Notes under the pieces: model-generated
Told to the model about the DNA's origin: nothing
Seen by the model: the letters and a program-made list of their open reading frames with translations, nothing else
The model's database searches: none
Assembly (NCBI GenBank): GCA_017534445.1
Contig: JAFXWC010000058.1
Span: 1 to 64,000, forward strand
Source of the DNA: Treponema sp.
Lineage (GTDB): Bacteria; Spirochaetota; Spirochaetia; Treponematales; Treponemataceae
Reading direction: 5' to 3'
DNA: 64,000 nt
Translations under genes and position numbers: made by a program
Shown here: piece after piece, positions 17,292 to 25,715 of the stretch
Layout: every line of letters starts with the position of its first letter
Numbering within the stretch: the stretch's first letter is position 1

Positions 17292-18500
17292 ATGCCCTTA
17301 AAAGGCATTTTACTCATATTTGCAGGCCTCTGCCTCGTGCAGGGGGCTATTTTGACCGCACAGGAAAGTGCTGCCCCTGCCACTAATGCTGCCACAGCCG
17401 TAGAAGTTGTTGCAGACGACAGCGTTCCTCTTTTGCTTGAAGGAATCTGGGAGAATTCCAACCGCTACGTTGTCTTTGACACAGACTACATTGCTTCGGA
17501 CAACCGTGCAATTCCCAACATTGTGCTAAAGACCTTCTACCAGTGGTACGACGACCGCGCCGCAGAAAGCCCCGAATACTCTGCAAAGAACAAGCGCGAC
17601 AGGAACAACACGACTCCTGCAAACCCGGAGCGCATCCTTTTGCATTTTACGCCCCTTACCGATGAGCTTTTTACTCCTGAATACAAAATAAACGTTACCC
17701 AAGAAGACGGAGACATTCTTACAGCAGACGGTGAGTGCAGCGGTGCCTGGGACATGCAGATTACCTATTCAAGCCACAAGCTTGGCGGAAAAAACACCTA
17801 CCACGTGCCCATTGCCGTTATTGGAAACAAGCTCTACCTAAAATTCCGCGTTAAGGCGGAAAACAGCGATTCTGTGGATGTTTCAACTGTCTTGGACGGA
17901 AGCATAAATGACGTTGCAAGCAAAGAGGCAGGTTATTGGCTGGATGCAGGAAATGCAAACGGCATATTGGTAAGCCCGCCTGTTTCCAGCGAAGAACTTT
18001 TGTCCTACCTCGTTACTGATTCTGCCGTCTACCCGGTACGCTACTGGGAGACAGACATGGAGTACGATGCCAACGCAAGGGCAAGACTTGACGACGGGGG
18101 AAATTCATATTACGTTCCAAAGCATTTGCTTGTTGGTGGCCTTGTCTACACATGCACACTAGGAAGAAGGACACAGATACGCAACGTGCAGAAAATTGAC
18201 AAGCTTCCTGAGCCTTACTCCATGAACAGCGTGCTAGTGGAAAAGCATGCAGTTACGGAAGAAGACAAGCCCATAACATACAGGGTACGCACTTCTACAA
18301 TACTGGTCTTTGGAGAGCCATACCTTACCCTTACGGACGGAACACGTACTTTGGAAGAAATTGTTCAGGCTGCCAACAGCAGAAAGAAGCCGCCTAGAAA
18401 GCCGCTCTTCCCGCCCCACGGCGTACTTGACTTTGACTGGAGCATTATTGAAGACCCGCCAAAAGACTACAACCGCCGCATGCTGGACTTGGGTAAATAA
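17292..18500 (+). CDS. Exported protein of unknown function
   Basis: 402 aa from ATG 17292, chosen because it gives a clean signal peptide (MPLKGILLIFAGLCLVQGAI, probable cut after LTAQ); the frame continues upstream into thiI. No strong Shine-Dalgarno site is seen. The mature part begins with an Ala-rich linker, then mixed alpha/beta sequence with repeated beta-strand patterns (GIWENSNRYVVFDTDYIAS; ITYSSHKLGGKNTYHVPIAV). I do not recognise the family. It faces a convergent, also exported, gene with no gap between the two stops. Confidence 0.6.
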   Translation: MPLKGILLIFAGLCLVQGAILTAQESAAPATNAATAVEVVADDSVPLLLEGIWENSNRYVVFDTDYIASDNRAIPNIVLKTFYQWYDDRAAESPEYSAKNKRDRNNTTPANPERILLHFTPLTDELFTPEYKINVTQEDGDILTADGECSGAWDMQITYSSHKLGGKNTYHVPIAVIGNKLYLKFRVKAENSDSVDVSTVLDGSINDVASKEAGYWLDAGNANGILVSPPVSSEELLSYLVTDSAVYPVRYWETDMEYDANARARLDDGGNSYYVPKHLLVGGLVYTCTLGRRTQIRNVQKIDKLPEPYSMNSVLVEKHAVTEEDKPITYRVRTSTILVFGEPYLTLTDGTRTLEEIVQAANSRKKPPRKPLFPPHGVLDFDWSIIEDPPKDYNRRMLDLGK

Positions 18501-19097
18501 TTATTTGTTCACTTTTACAATCTGAATGTAATCTAGGCATAGCGGCTTATAGCCCTTTGCATTTTTTACGGTAGGAAAATAAAGTTCCATGCTTACTGTC
18601 TGCTTTTCTTCCAGCGTGATGGTGCAGGGGCAGCGGGTGGTAAGCTCGTAATATCCCAACGGTGGGTTACTTGGGTAAAAGTTGTGCTGTAAAAAGAAGG
18701 TTCTTTCCCCGCTTTTGTTGTTTCCTTCAAGGGCCATCTTTATTGTAGCAAATTTATTGTTGAAGGCTTTTTCGCATGCCATTATTTCGTATGTGCCGGC
18801 ATCCAGCGTTACTATGGCTTTTGCAGTGCAGGCAGGGGCATACGGTGAGACCAGAAGGCTTGCGTGTGCGCTGGCATCCATGTCGAATAAACGTCCAGCC
18901 GTTACTTCTTCAAGCTTTTCTTTTTGGGGCAAGACCTTTCCGCCGGATTCAAGGAGCATGTCCTCTGCCTCTATCTTTATTCCTCCGCCTGTAAATTCAA
19001 AGGACGGAATGATGTATGCATCTTTTGAAAATGCAAAGCCAGATGCCAATACCAAGGCAGAAAGTACAAGGCAAGATTTTAAAGTCGTTTTCTTCAT
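18501..19097 (-). CDS. Exported CBM6/35-like beta-sandwich protein
   Basis: 198 aa from ATG 19097 (AGGA seven bases upstream; the longer frame to 19313 runs through a repeat element). Signal peptide MKKTTLKSCLVLSALVLASG, cut near AFSK. The mature protein opens with GGGIKIEAEDM and closes with LCLDYIQIVKVN. This pairing of an I-E-A-E-D strand at the start and an L-D-Y-I strand at the end is the hallmark of family 6/35 carbohydrate-binding modules. No catalytic domain is attached, so it would be a free carbohydrate-binding or structural surface protein (inference). Confidence 0.6.
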   Translation of the reverse strand: MKKTTLKSCLVLSALVLASGFAFSKDAYIIPSFEFTGGGIKIEAEDMLLESGGKVLPQKEKLEEVTAGRLFDMDASAHASLLVSPYAPACTAKAIVTLDAGTYEIMACEKAFNNKFATIKMALEGNNKSGERTFFLQHNFYPSNPPLGYYELTTRCPCTITLEEKQTVSMELYFPTVKNAKGYKPLCLDYIQIVKVNK

Positions 19098-19197
19098 ATT
19101 CATATCCTTTTGCGCTTTATAAAAAACTGCACAGGTTCTTGAAAGCGCCAAGCATTTTAATTTTTTTGCAGCATAAAAAATTTTTTGCAAACAACAA

Positions 19198-19313
19198 AGG
19201 CACGGCAGGGATTGGGGCAAGCAAGCTTGCCCTTGGAGTTTTCTACGAAAACTCCCTGCACTGAAGCAAATTTGTTGTCTACGGAAAGCCCTTAGCAAAC
19301 AAAAGCGCCGCAA
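19198..19313 (-). repeat. Intergenic repeat with conserved ends, inverted partner of 15797-15895
   Basis: 116 bp between pcrA and the exported CBM-like gene, in opposite orientation to the copy at 15797-15895. The two ends match that copy (31/32 and 17/17). The core is unrelated to the first copy and holds two near-perfect palindromes, GGGCAAGC-AA-GCTTGCCC (19214-19231) and GGAGTTTTC-TAC-GAAAACTCC (19235-19255). May serve as a transcript end for pcrA. Confidence 0.8.
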
Positions 19314-19320
19314 AAAAATC

Positions 19321-21351
19321 CTACAGCTTAGGCACGTGGGGCTTGGCCATGTTCCTTAGCATGTTTTGGAGCATCTCGTGCGCCGCGTCCGCATCAACTT
19401 CCTTTGAAGGCTCATGGTATTTTACCAGATTTTGCGGTATTTCATCAAGGAAGCGGCTGGGCTCGCAGTCAACAGAAGCATTCATTTTTCGCCTCTTCCT
19501 GCATGATGAAATAAAGAGCCTGTCCCGCGCCCGCGTTACTGCAACGTAAAAAAGACGGCGTTCTTCTTCTATTGCATTGTCTCCGCCTTCTTCAACTGCA
19601 CGCGCATGTGGCATGAGGCCTTCCTCCGCACCCGCAATGAATACTACCGGGAATTCAAGCCCCTTGCTGGCATGGACCGTCATAAGGTTTACCTTGCCCT
19701 TGTCCGCTTCTCCGTCGTCAAGGTCGTCGCGGCTAAGAAGGGTAATGCGGTTAAGGTAGGCATAAAGGCTTGTGTCGTCGTGCTGGGGGTTGTTTTCCCA
19801 CTGTTCCATGCTTTTTATAAGGCTTTCTATGTTCATGTATTTAAAGCGGGCAGCCTTTTCGCTTTTTGGGTTTTCTGCAATCAAGAAGTCAAAGTAGTTT
19901 ATGTCCGTAACCATCTGCTTTACTTTTTTGCTAAGGCCTTTTCCGCTAAGCATTGTCTTGTTGTTTTCTATTAGTTGGCAGAAGCTTTTTAGGCTTTCCA
20001 GGGCACTGTCGCTTACCGGGCATTCGTCATCTCCGCATTCTAGTACTGCCTGAATGGCTTCCCAGAGTGAGACTCCAAGGTTTGTGGCAACCTTGTTCAG
20101 AGCTTCTATGGATGTGCGGCCTATTCCCCTGCGTGGCGTGTTTATTATGCGCAGAAGGTTTATGTCATCGTCGTGGTTGGAGATTACGCGGAGGTAGCTT
20201 ATTATGTCTTTTATTTCCTTGCGCTCAAAGAAGGATGTTCCTCCGCTCATTACGTAGGGGATGTTTGCTTCTAGGAAGGCTTCTTCTATTGCACGGCTCT
20301 GGGTGTTTGCCCTCATTAGTACGCCAAAGTCGTCGTACTTGCGCTTTTCTTCTACACAAATGCCCTGTATTCCGTCTGCTATGAAGTCTGCTTCTGCGGC
20401 TTCATTTTCCGGCATGTAGATTTCTATGGGCTTTCCTTCTCCGTTGCCGCTCCAAAGCTCCTTGTCCTTGCGGTTGGTGTTGTGCTTTATTACTCCGTTT
20501 GCGGCGGCAAGAATTGTTCCTGTTGAGCGGTAGTTCTGTTCAAGCCTTATTTCCTGAACTTCCGGGAAGTCCTTTTCAAAGTTGAGGATGTTCTGGTAGT
20601 CTGCTCCGCGCCAGCTGTAGATTGACTGGTCGTCATCGCCAACAACTGCCACGTTCTTGTCTGCCAGTATGTGCATCATCTCGTACTGCTGGTGGCTTGT
20701 GTCCTGGAATTCGTCCACCATGATGTACTTGTAGCGGTTGCGGTAGGCTTCCAGAATGTCCGGGTGTTCACGCCAGAGTTTTATTGGCAGGGTGATAAGG
20801 TCGTCAAAGTCAACCGAATTGTAGACTTTAAGGCCTTCCTGGTAGCTTTCGTAAAGTTCCCGGTACATGGAATTTTCTGCGTTCCAGGTTTTGCGTCCGG
20901 TTTTTATGTCGCTAAAGATGCCGCCTATTTTGTAAACGTCCATTGCGTCGCCTGTAAAATGAAGCTCTCGGCCTGTTTCCTTTATTAGTGCGTAGCGGTC
21001 CGTTTCGTCGTAGATTGAAAAATTTTCCCTGTAGCCAAGTGCCTGTATGTCTTGCCTAAGAACCCTTACTCCGAATGCGTGGAATGTGCTTATTGTAAGG
21101 TTCTGGAGCTTTTTGTTGGTTAGCGTCTTTATGCGGTCTGCCATTTCTTTTGCGGCCTTGTTGGTAAAGGTTAGGGCAAGAATCTGGCTCTGGGGAATGC
21201 CGTGTTCAAGCATGTTTGCAATGCGGCATGTGATTACGCGTGTCTTTCCGCTGCCTGCGCCTGCAATTATGAGTATTGCGCCTTCCAGTGTGGTTACAGC
21301 CCGGTACTGTTCGGGGTTCAAGTCGTTTTTTAAGTCTTCTTCCAGTGACAT
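19321..21351 (-). CDS. pcrA: UvrD/Rep/PcrA-family DNA helicase
   Basis: Superfamily 1A 3'-to-5' helicase for repair and clearance of blocked forks. 676 aa, slightly shorter than Gram-positive PcrA. Seen: Q-motif LNPEQYRAV, Walker A AGAGSGKTRVI, motif Ia LTFTNKAAKEM, motif II VDEFQDTSHQQ, motif III GDDDQSIYSWRGA, motif IV EQNYRSTG, motif V MTVHASKGLEFPVVF and motif VI EERRLFYVAVTRARDR. All appear intact. Preceded by its own promoter, whose -10 box ends 8 nt before the ATG. Confidence 0.95.
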   Translation of the reverse strand: MSLEEDLKNDLNPEQYRAVTTLEGAILIIAGAGSGKTRVITCRIANMLEHGIPQSQILALTFTNKAAKEMADRIKTLTNKKLQNLTISTFHAFGVRVLRQDIQALGYRENFSIYDETDRYALIKETGRELHFTGDAMDVYKIGGIFSDIKTGRKTWNAENSMYRELYESYQEGLKVYNSVDFDDLITLPIKLWREHPDILEAYRNRYKYIMVDEFQDTSHQQYEMMHILADKNVAVVGDDDQSIYSWRGADYQNILNFEKDFPEVQEIRLEQNYRSTGTILAAANGVIKHNTNRKDKELWSGNGEGKPIEIYMPENEAAEADFIADGIQGICVEEKRKYDDFGVLMRANTQSRAIEEAFLEANIPYVMSGGTSFFERKEIKDIISYLRVISNHDDDINLLRIINTPRRGIGRTSIEALNKVATNLGVSLWEAIQAVLECGDDECPVSDSALESLKSFCQLIENNKTMLSGKGLSKKVKQMVTDINYFDFLIAENPKSEKAARFKYMNIESLIKSMEQWENNPQHDDTSLYAYLNRITLLSRDDLDDGEADKGKVNLMTVHASKGLEFPVVFIAGAEEGLMPHARAVEEGGDNAIEEERRLFYVAVTRARDRLFISSCRKRRKMNASVDCEPSRFLDEIPQNLVKYHEPSKEVDADAAHEMLQNMLRNMAKPHVPKL

Positions 21352-21359
21352 AGGGCATT

Positions 21360-21388
21360 ATTGTAACGATAAAAAGAAAGTCTGGCAA
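21360..21388 (-). promoter_or_regulatory. Sigma-70 promoter of pcrA, predicted leaderless
   Basis: Minus strand: -35 TTGCCA (21388-21383), 17-bp spacer, -10 TACAAT (21365-21360). Only eight bases separate the -10 from ATG 21351, so the predicted start is about 2 nt before the ATG. Confidence 0.6.
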
Positions 21389-21429
21389 CTGAAAAAGCAC
21401 CTTCCAACCCCCAAATTAGCCGCCCACAC

Positions 21430-21458
21430 TTGAAAATTAAGCCCAGAATGGTTACAAT
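21430..21458 (+). promoter_or_regulatory. Sigma-70 promoter of the hexokinase gene
   Basis: -35 TTGAAA (21430-21435), 17-bp spacer, -10 TACAAT (21453-21458). The predicted start near 21465 leaves a 25-nt leader containing AGAGG (21479-21484 region) before ATG 21490. Unlike several other promoters in the window, this one does provide a ribosome-binding site. Confidence 0.6.
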
Positions 21459-21489
21459 AAGCAAATAAAGCTATTTACAGAGGTAAAAT

Positions 21490-22785
21490 ATGAACAAAGC
21501 TGTTGCCGCATTTCTTTCAAAGCATAATTTTCCGGTTAACACGGATATTGATACTGTGATTGATGCGCTTCTTTACGATATGGACGAAGGTCTTAGCTCC
21601 CGCCCAGCAGGTCAGGACATGATCCGCACATTCAGCAACCCGCCTGCAAAAAGCCCGGCCGGGGAAAGCGTTATAGTAATAGATGCCGGTGGAACAAATT
21701 TCCGCTCATGCCTTGTTACCTTTGACAACATGGGAAAGCCTTCCATAGACTTTATGGAAAAGACAAAGATGCCCGGAACTGAGGGTGAGCTTTCCAAAAA
21801 GGCATTTTTTGACAAATTTGCAGAAAACCTTGAGCACCTTAAGGACAAGTCAGACAAAATTGGCTTTTGCTTCTCCTATCCAATGACCATCACAGAAGAC
21901 GGCGACGGTGTACTCATCAACTTTTCAAAAGAAGTAAAGGCACCGGAAGTTGTCGGCAGCCACATAGGAAAGGAGCTTGTAAAGGCCCTTTCAGAACACG
22001 GCTGGAAAAAGAAGCTGCATGTTTCCCTCCTTAATGACACTGTTGCTGCCCTTTTAGCCGGTGCTGCTGATGTTGCAGAGGGAATGCGCTATTCAAGCTA
22101 CGTTGGCTTTATCCTTGGAACAGGCATGAACGGAGCCTACATTCAGAGCGAAGATCCAGCCTACAAGGGGCTTAAAAAGCAGATTATAGTATGCGAAAGC
22201 GGAAAATTTGCAGATGTAATCCAGTCAGACTTTGACAAAGCCCTTGACGCAAAGAGCGAAAAACCGGGTACAGGCCTTATGGAAAAGCAGTGTTCCGGCG
22301 CCTACATGGGACCTCTTGCCTACGAAGCAATCCATTCTGCCGCCCAGGAAGGCCTTTTCAGCAAGAAATTCAGCGAATCTCTCCTTCAGATAAGCAAACT
22401 TACCCAGATAGAGATGGACTCCTTCCTGCACGCACCCTACAGCACAGCCTCTGTACTTGGCGCAAAAGCTGCGGAAAGTGCCACAGAAGAAGACTATGCC
22501 CGCCTCTTCCAGCTTTTGGATGCCATCGTAGACCGCTGTGCCCGCCTTGCATCAGCCATACTCGCCGCCTGCGTAATAAAAAGCGGTGCCGGTACAGATG
22601 CAACCCGTCCAGTCTGCCTTTTGTGCGACGGAACATCCTTCTACAAGACCTACAAGGTTCGCGCTAGGGTAGAGGCCTTCCTGGAAAGCTTGCTTGTCCA
22701 AAAACGCGGCCTTTACTATGACATCGTAAGCATAGACAACGACATAACTTTGGGAAGTGCAATCGGCGGTTTGATTGCAAAATAG
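21490..22785 (+). CDS. Hexokinase (eukaryote-like type)
   Basis: ATP-dependent phosphorylation of glucose or related hexoses, entry to glycolysis. 431 aa. Seen: phosphate-1 loop VIVIDAGGTNFRSCLV, the catalytic region SLLNDTVAALLAGA with the base Asp, and the phosphate-2/adenosine part FILGTGMNGAY. The large hexokinase type (rather than the short bacterial ROK glucokinase) is typical of Treponema. Own promoter and Shine-Dalgarno. Followed by a GC-rich intergenic region and the hook operon. Confidence 0.88.
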   Translation: MNKAVAAFLSKHNFPVNTDIDTVIDALLYDMDEGLSSRPAGQDMIRTFSNPPAKSPAGESVIVIDAGGTNFRSCLVTFDNMGKPSIDFMEKTKMPGTEGELSKKAFFDKFAENLEHLKDKSDKIGFCFSYPMTITEDGDGVLINFSKEVKAPEVVGSHIGKELVKALSEHGWKKKLHVSLLNDTVAALLAGAADVAEGMRYSSYVGFILGTGMNGAYIQSEDPAYKGLKKQIIVCESGKFADVIQSDFDKALDAKSEKPGTGLMEKQCSGAYMGPLAYEAIHSAAQEGLFSKKFSESLLQISKLTQIEMDSFLHAPYSTASVLGAKAAESATEEDYARLFQLLDAIVDRCARLASAILAACVIKSGAGTDATRPVCLLCDGTSFYKTYKVRARVEAFLESLLVQKRGLYYDIVSIDNDITLGSAIGGLIAK

Positions 22786-22825
22786 CTTTATAAAGGTTTT
22801 GGAGCGTATTTTTCCGTAATACTGT

Positions 22826-22935
22826 GCCCGCACTCCGATGCGGGCAGTGGCATGTGGGGACCCGCTTTGCGCCGCTTGCCCGCCTTACGGCGCGCGGTCC
22901 TAGCGGACGCCTCCGGCCGGCTCCAATCGGGGCTA
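22826..22935. repeat. GC-rich hairpin region between hexokinase and flbB
   Basis: The 262-bp gap holds no plausible gene. It contains a perfect GCCCGCA/TGCGGGC hairpin (22826-22832 with 22839-22845) and a GC-rich stretch with several short palindromes (CGGCGCGCGG, CCGGCCGG), ending in GGCTCCAATCGGGG. Composition and position match the other intergenic elements of the window, although the sequence is less clearly alignable. The first hairpin may act in ending the hexokinase transcript. Confidence 0.45.
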
Positions 22936-22990
22936 GGATTTTATTTGCAAAAGTCTGCTAAGCAATGATTGCAATCGAAAATAAAATAGC

Positions 22991-23018
22991 TAAAACTATT
23001 TTAAATACTTGCCGATAG
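22991..23018 (+). promoter_or_regulatory. Sigma-28 (FliA)-like promoter of the flbB-fliK-flgD-flgE operon
   Basis: TAAA at 22991-22994 and GCCGATAG at 23011-23018 with 16 bases between, close to the TAAA-N15-GCCGATAA flagellar consensus. It sits 29 nt upstream of the GTG start of flbB. Treponemal flgE operons are known to be read from sigma-28-like promoters. Confidence 0.65.
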
Positions 23019-23047
23019 ATTTAAAAAATATTAGAGGGGTTTTAATC

Positions 23048-23683
23048 GTGGCACGGGCTAAAGTACTTGGAAAGTCAATATTACTGTTAATTCTCATTAT
23101 AATACTCGTTTTGTTCGGGTTGCTTTGGTTTGACTACCTTGGCATAATCCAGGCCAAGAAGATTTTTGCCCCGGTTTACCGTTTGGCGGGGCTGCAGCCG
23201 CAGACTAGTACTGCACCTTCATCTCCCTCGGACATGGCAGAGGCGGATTTGGACAACGACCGCTTTGCAAAGAGGCTTGAAGCATTGGACATCCGCTCAG
23301 AAGAACTCGACAAGAGGGAAAATGACGTTGTAACTGCGGAGAACAACAACACCCAGGTTGCCCAGGAGCTTGAAGATCAGAAAAAAGCTCAGGAAGAACG
23401 TGAAAAAACATTCAACAATCAGGTAAAAAAGTACGAAGATAATAAGAGAAACACCGAACAAATTGTGCAGTGGCTTGTCGGTATGCAGCCCCAGGCGGCA
23501 GTAGAAAAGCTTATGGCCATGCCGGATCAGCAGGTCATAGATGTTTTGCGTCAGGCGGAAGAAGATGCCCAGGCATCTGGAACGGCTTCTTCAACAGCAT
23601 ATTGGCTGCAGCTTATGCCAAAAGAAAGGGTAGGCCAGCTGATGCGCAAGATGCAGAGCAAGCCCACGACGCTTGACGAATAG
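23048..23683 (+). CDS. flbB: FlbB-like periplasmic-flagellar collar protein
   Basis: 211 aa: short cytoplasmic tail, one membrane helix (SILLLILIIILVLFGLLW), a coiled coil (about residues 65-150, rich in E, K, Q) and a C-terminal MgtE_N/MotE-like helical domain (WLVGMQPQAAVEKLM ... VLRQAEEDAQ). This matches spirochaete FlbB, a base component of the collar that surrounds the flagellar motor. The frame is open to a TTG at 23009, but that codon is part of the sigma-28 promoter; GTG 23048 has GAGGGG 8 nt upstream and is chosen. It lies before fliK and flgD as in spirochaete flagellar operons. Confidence 0.8.
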   Translation: MARAKVLGKSILLLILIIILVLFGLLWFDYLGIIQAKKIFAPVYRLAGLQPQTSTAPSSPSDMAEADLDNDRFAKRLEALDIRSEELDKRENDVVTAENNNTQVAQELEDQKKAQEEREKTFNNQVKKYEDNKRNTEQIVQWLVGMQPQAAVEKLMAMPDQQVIDVLRQAEEDAQASGTASSTAYWLQLMPKERVGQLMRKMQSKPTTLDE

Positions 23684-23768
23684 CCAAGTCTAAAGGCTTC
23701 GCGAGTCAAAGGCTTTGTGAAGCCCTGTACAGGTAAAATCTTCGGTGTTTTCCGGAGGTATTACCCAT

Positions 23769-25202
23769 ATGCAGACCCTAAACGTACAGTTTGCATCCGC
23801 GAATACGGCAAGCGAAAAAAGTACTGCAAACAAAAAGAGCCAGAAGTCATCAGCTTCTTTTGAATCCGTCTTAAAGTCAGTAAGCGAAAGCGGCAAGGCA
23901 AAGAAGGCTGAACTTGTACAGCCAGAAGAAAATTCATCGGTAAAAAAGACCCGTGAATATTCAGAGGGCAAAAAAGTCTCCAAAAAAGATGCCTCTAAAA
24001 AAACACTAGAAAATTCAGACACAAATAAAGCTATTCCTTCAAGCCAGCAGGAATCTACTTCTGCCGCAGAAGCAAGCAATGACCTTTCCCAAAGCGGTGC
24101 AATTCCTGCAGAAAAGGCCAGCAAGGAAGAAAATGTCTCTGCTTCACAAGAAAATACAATAGAAGTGGTTTTTGACCTTACGGCCGCAGAGCCCTTGGAT
24201 GCAGAATCTGCCTCTCTTGTAGCAAGCTCCGTAGCGGAAGATTCAACCGTATTGGTTCCACTTGCAGGGGAAAACGAAGAAGTCCAGCTTTCTTCTTCCG
24301 TCCAGGAACTTGCCGCTTCGGAAATTGAGGGTGGAGAAGTGCAAGAAAATGGCCAGCCCCTTATGGAGCAGCAGGCAAATGAAGCCCTTATAGCTGCAAG
24401 TGATGCTAATGCCGCTACAAATGCAGAAGGAACTTCAGCAAACGCTCTTAAGGATTCCTCCAAGAACCTTGCTTCAGAAAAGCAGGAATCAAAGACATCA
24501 AAAGAGGTAAAGCCCCTTGCAGAAGCAAAGGCCTCCAACTCCGTATTTACAATCGTTGACGAGCGCACTGCCGTTCAGAACACAAAGGACGAACCCATAG
24601 AATTAAAGGAAGATTCTGTGCAGGCACTTTCTGCCAAGTCGGATGACGTTCAGCTCCTTAATGCGGATGCCGCCCGTGTCCAGTCCCAGCAGAACATTCT
24701 TGCCAGCAACAACCAGAGTGCGGGGGCTACAGGCTCCACATTCCAGGCAATGCTAAGCCAGCAGATTCAGGAAAATGCCCCTGAATTTGTAAAAGCGGGC
24801 AGCATTATCCTTCGCGACAACAATTCAGGCACAATTAATATGACAATGAAGCCCGAATCTCTCGGAAATGTTAAGATTAGCCTTGAAGTTTCCGATAAAG
24901 TAATAGCGGGGCAGATAACTGTTCACAGCCAGGAAGCATATGATGCCTTCAAGCAGAATTTGGATGTCTTGAAGCAGGCTTTCCAGCAGAATGGTTTTGA
25001 CAGTGCCGGATTTACATTGAACCTTGCGCAGAGCGGCAACAGCGGTTCCTTTGGACAGGAGCAGCATCAGATGGCGCAGGAGTTTATGTCAAACAGGACG
25101 TACGGAGAGCTTGCCTCTACAGGAGAGTCTTCCGTACAGGAAACAGAAAGTTCCGCAGCTTACTCAAAGTCAAGCGGTTATCAGATTGACGTTGTAGCAT
25201 AG
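23769..25202 (+). CDS. fliK: Flagellar hook-length control protein FliK (Tap1-like)
   Basis: 477 aa from ATG 23769 (GGAGG ten bases upstream). The first 330 residues are a low-complexity Ser/Ala/Glu/Lys-rich ruler region. The C-terminal 120 residues carry the Flg_hook domain: ITMKPESLGNVKISLEV-like block (TINMTMKPESLGNVKISLE, then HSQEAYDAFKQNLDVLKQ). FliK measures the hook and switches the export gate to filament substrates. In treponemes the gene before flgD-flgE is known as tap1. The ruler region gives long spurious open frames on the opposite strand. Confidence 0.85.
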   Translation: MQTLNVQFASANTASEKSTANKKSQKSSASFESVLKSVSESGKAKKAELVQPEENSSVKKTREYSEGKKVSKKDASKKTLENSDTNKAIPSSQQESTSAAEASNDLSQSGAIPAEKASKEENVSASQENTIEVVFDLTAAEPLDAESASLVASSVAEDSTVLVPLAGENEEVQLSSSVQELAASEIEGGEVQENGQPLMEQQANEALIAASDANAATNAEGTSANALKDSSKNLASEKQESKTSKEVKPLAEAKASNSVFTIVDERTAVQNTKDEPIELKEDSVQALSAKSDDVQLLNADAARVQSQQNILASNNQSAGATGSTFQAMLSQQIQENAPEFVKAGSIILRDNNSGTINMTMKPESLGNVKISLEVSDKVIAGQITVHSQEAYDAFKQNLDVLKQAFQQNGFDSAGFTLNLAQSGNSGSFGQEQHQMAQEFMSNRTYGELASTGESSVQETESSAAYSKSSGYQIDVVA

Positions 25203-25211
25203 GAGTTATAA

Positions 25212-25691
25212 ATGGACATGGAAAACGCAGGTAGCTTACAGGCAGCAGGCTTTAAGTCTACATTGAGCCCGGAGGAAATCGCCATGAACAAGATGGCGGT
25301 TGACACTTACAACAAATCTCTGGCTGTAAACGGAAGGCAGACCCAGCACGAGCTTGGAAAGGATGATTTCTTGAAGCTTCTTATTACGCAGCTTTCTAAC
25401 CAGGATCCTACAGACCCGATGGATAACACGCAGTTTATTGCGCAGATGGCACAGTTCAGCCAGTTGGAGCAGATTACAAACATGAACGCCAACTTTGAGC
25501 GTCTGAACACAATGCTTACAAGCGACCAGGCTGTTAACGTAATAGGCAAGAACGTAGAAATCAGTCTTGGTGAAAATGCCGGTGTTACTGGTGGTGTTGT
25601 AGAAGCCGTTTCTTGCGGTCCAAACCCGCAGGTTAAGGTTGGCAACATGTATTATGACTTAAAACAAATTCAGGCCGTTTACGGCAACTAA
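25212..25691 (+). CDS. flgD: Flagellar hook-cap (hook assembly) protein FlgD
   Basis: Scaffold at the tip of the growing hook. 159 aa, which is short for FlgD but usual for spirochaetes. Seen: the conserved N-terminal block LGKDDFLKLLITQLSNQDPT followed by MDNTQFIAQMAQFSQLEQ, the FlgD export and assembly signature. The C-terminal part is a small beta domain (VIGKNVEIS ... GGVVEAVS) without the extended FnIII/tudor region. Preceded by AGGAG, 9 nt after fliK. Confidence 0.93.
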   Translation: MDMENAGSLQAAGFKSTLSPEEIAMNKMAVDTYNKSLAVNGRQTQHELGKDDFLKLLITQLSNQDPTDPMDNTQFIAQMAQFSQLEQITNMNANFERLNTMLTSDQAVNVIGKNVEISLGENAGVTGGVVEAVSCGPNPQVKVGNMYYDLKQIQAVYGN

Positions 25692-25715
25692 CATAAAAAG
25701 GCGAGGTAAACTATT

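Noticed and set aside
19098..19313. N-terminal extension of the CBM-like gene
   Set aside because: Runs through the repeat element; a signal peptide starts at 19097 with AGGA upstream.
15797..19313. Integron attC sites or cassette array
   Set aside because: The conserved ends do not show the RYYYAAC/GTTRRRY core boxes, copies are inverted rather than in tandem, and no integrase is present in the window.
23690..24568. 292-aa open frame antisense to fliK
   Set aside because: Mirror of the low-complexity Ser/Ala/Glu ruler region; the protein is Ser/Phe-rich noise and there is no ribosome-binding site.
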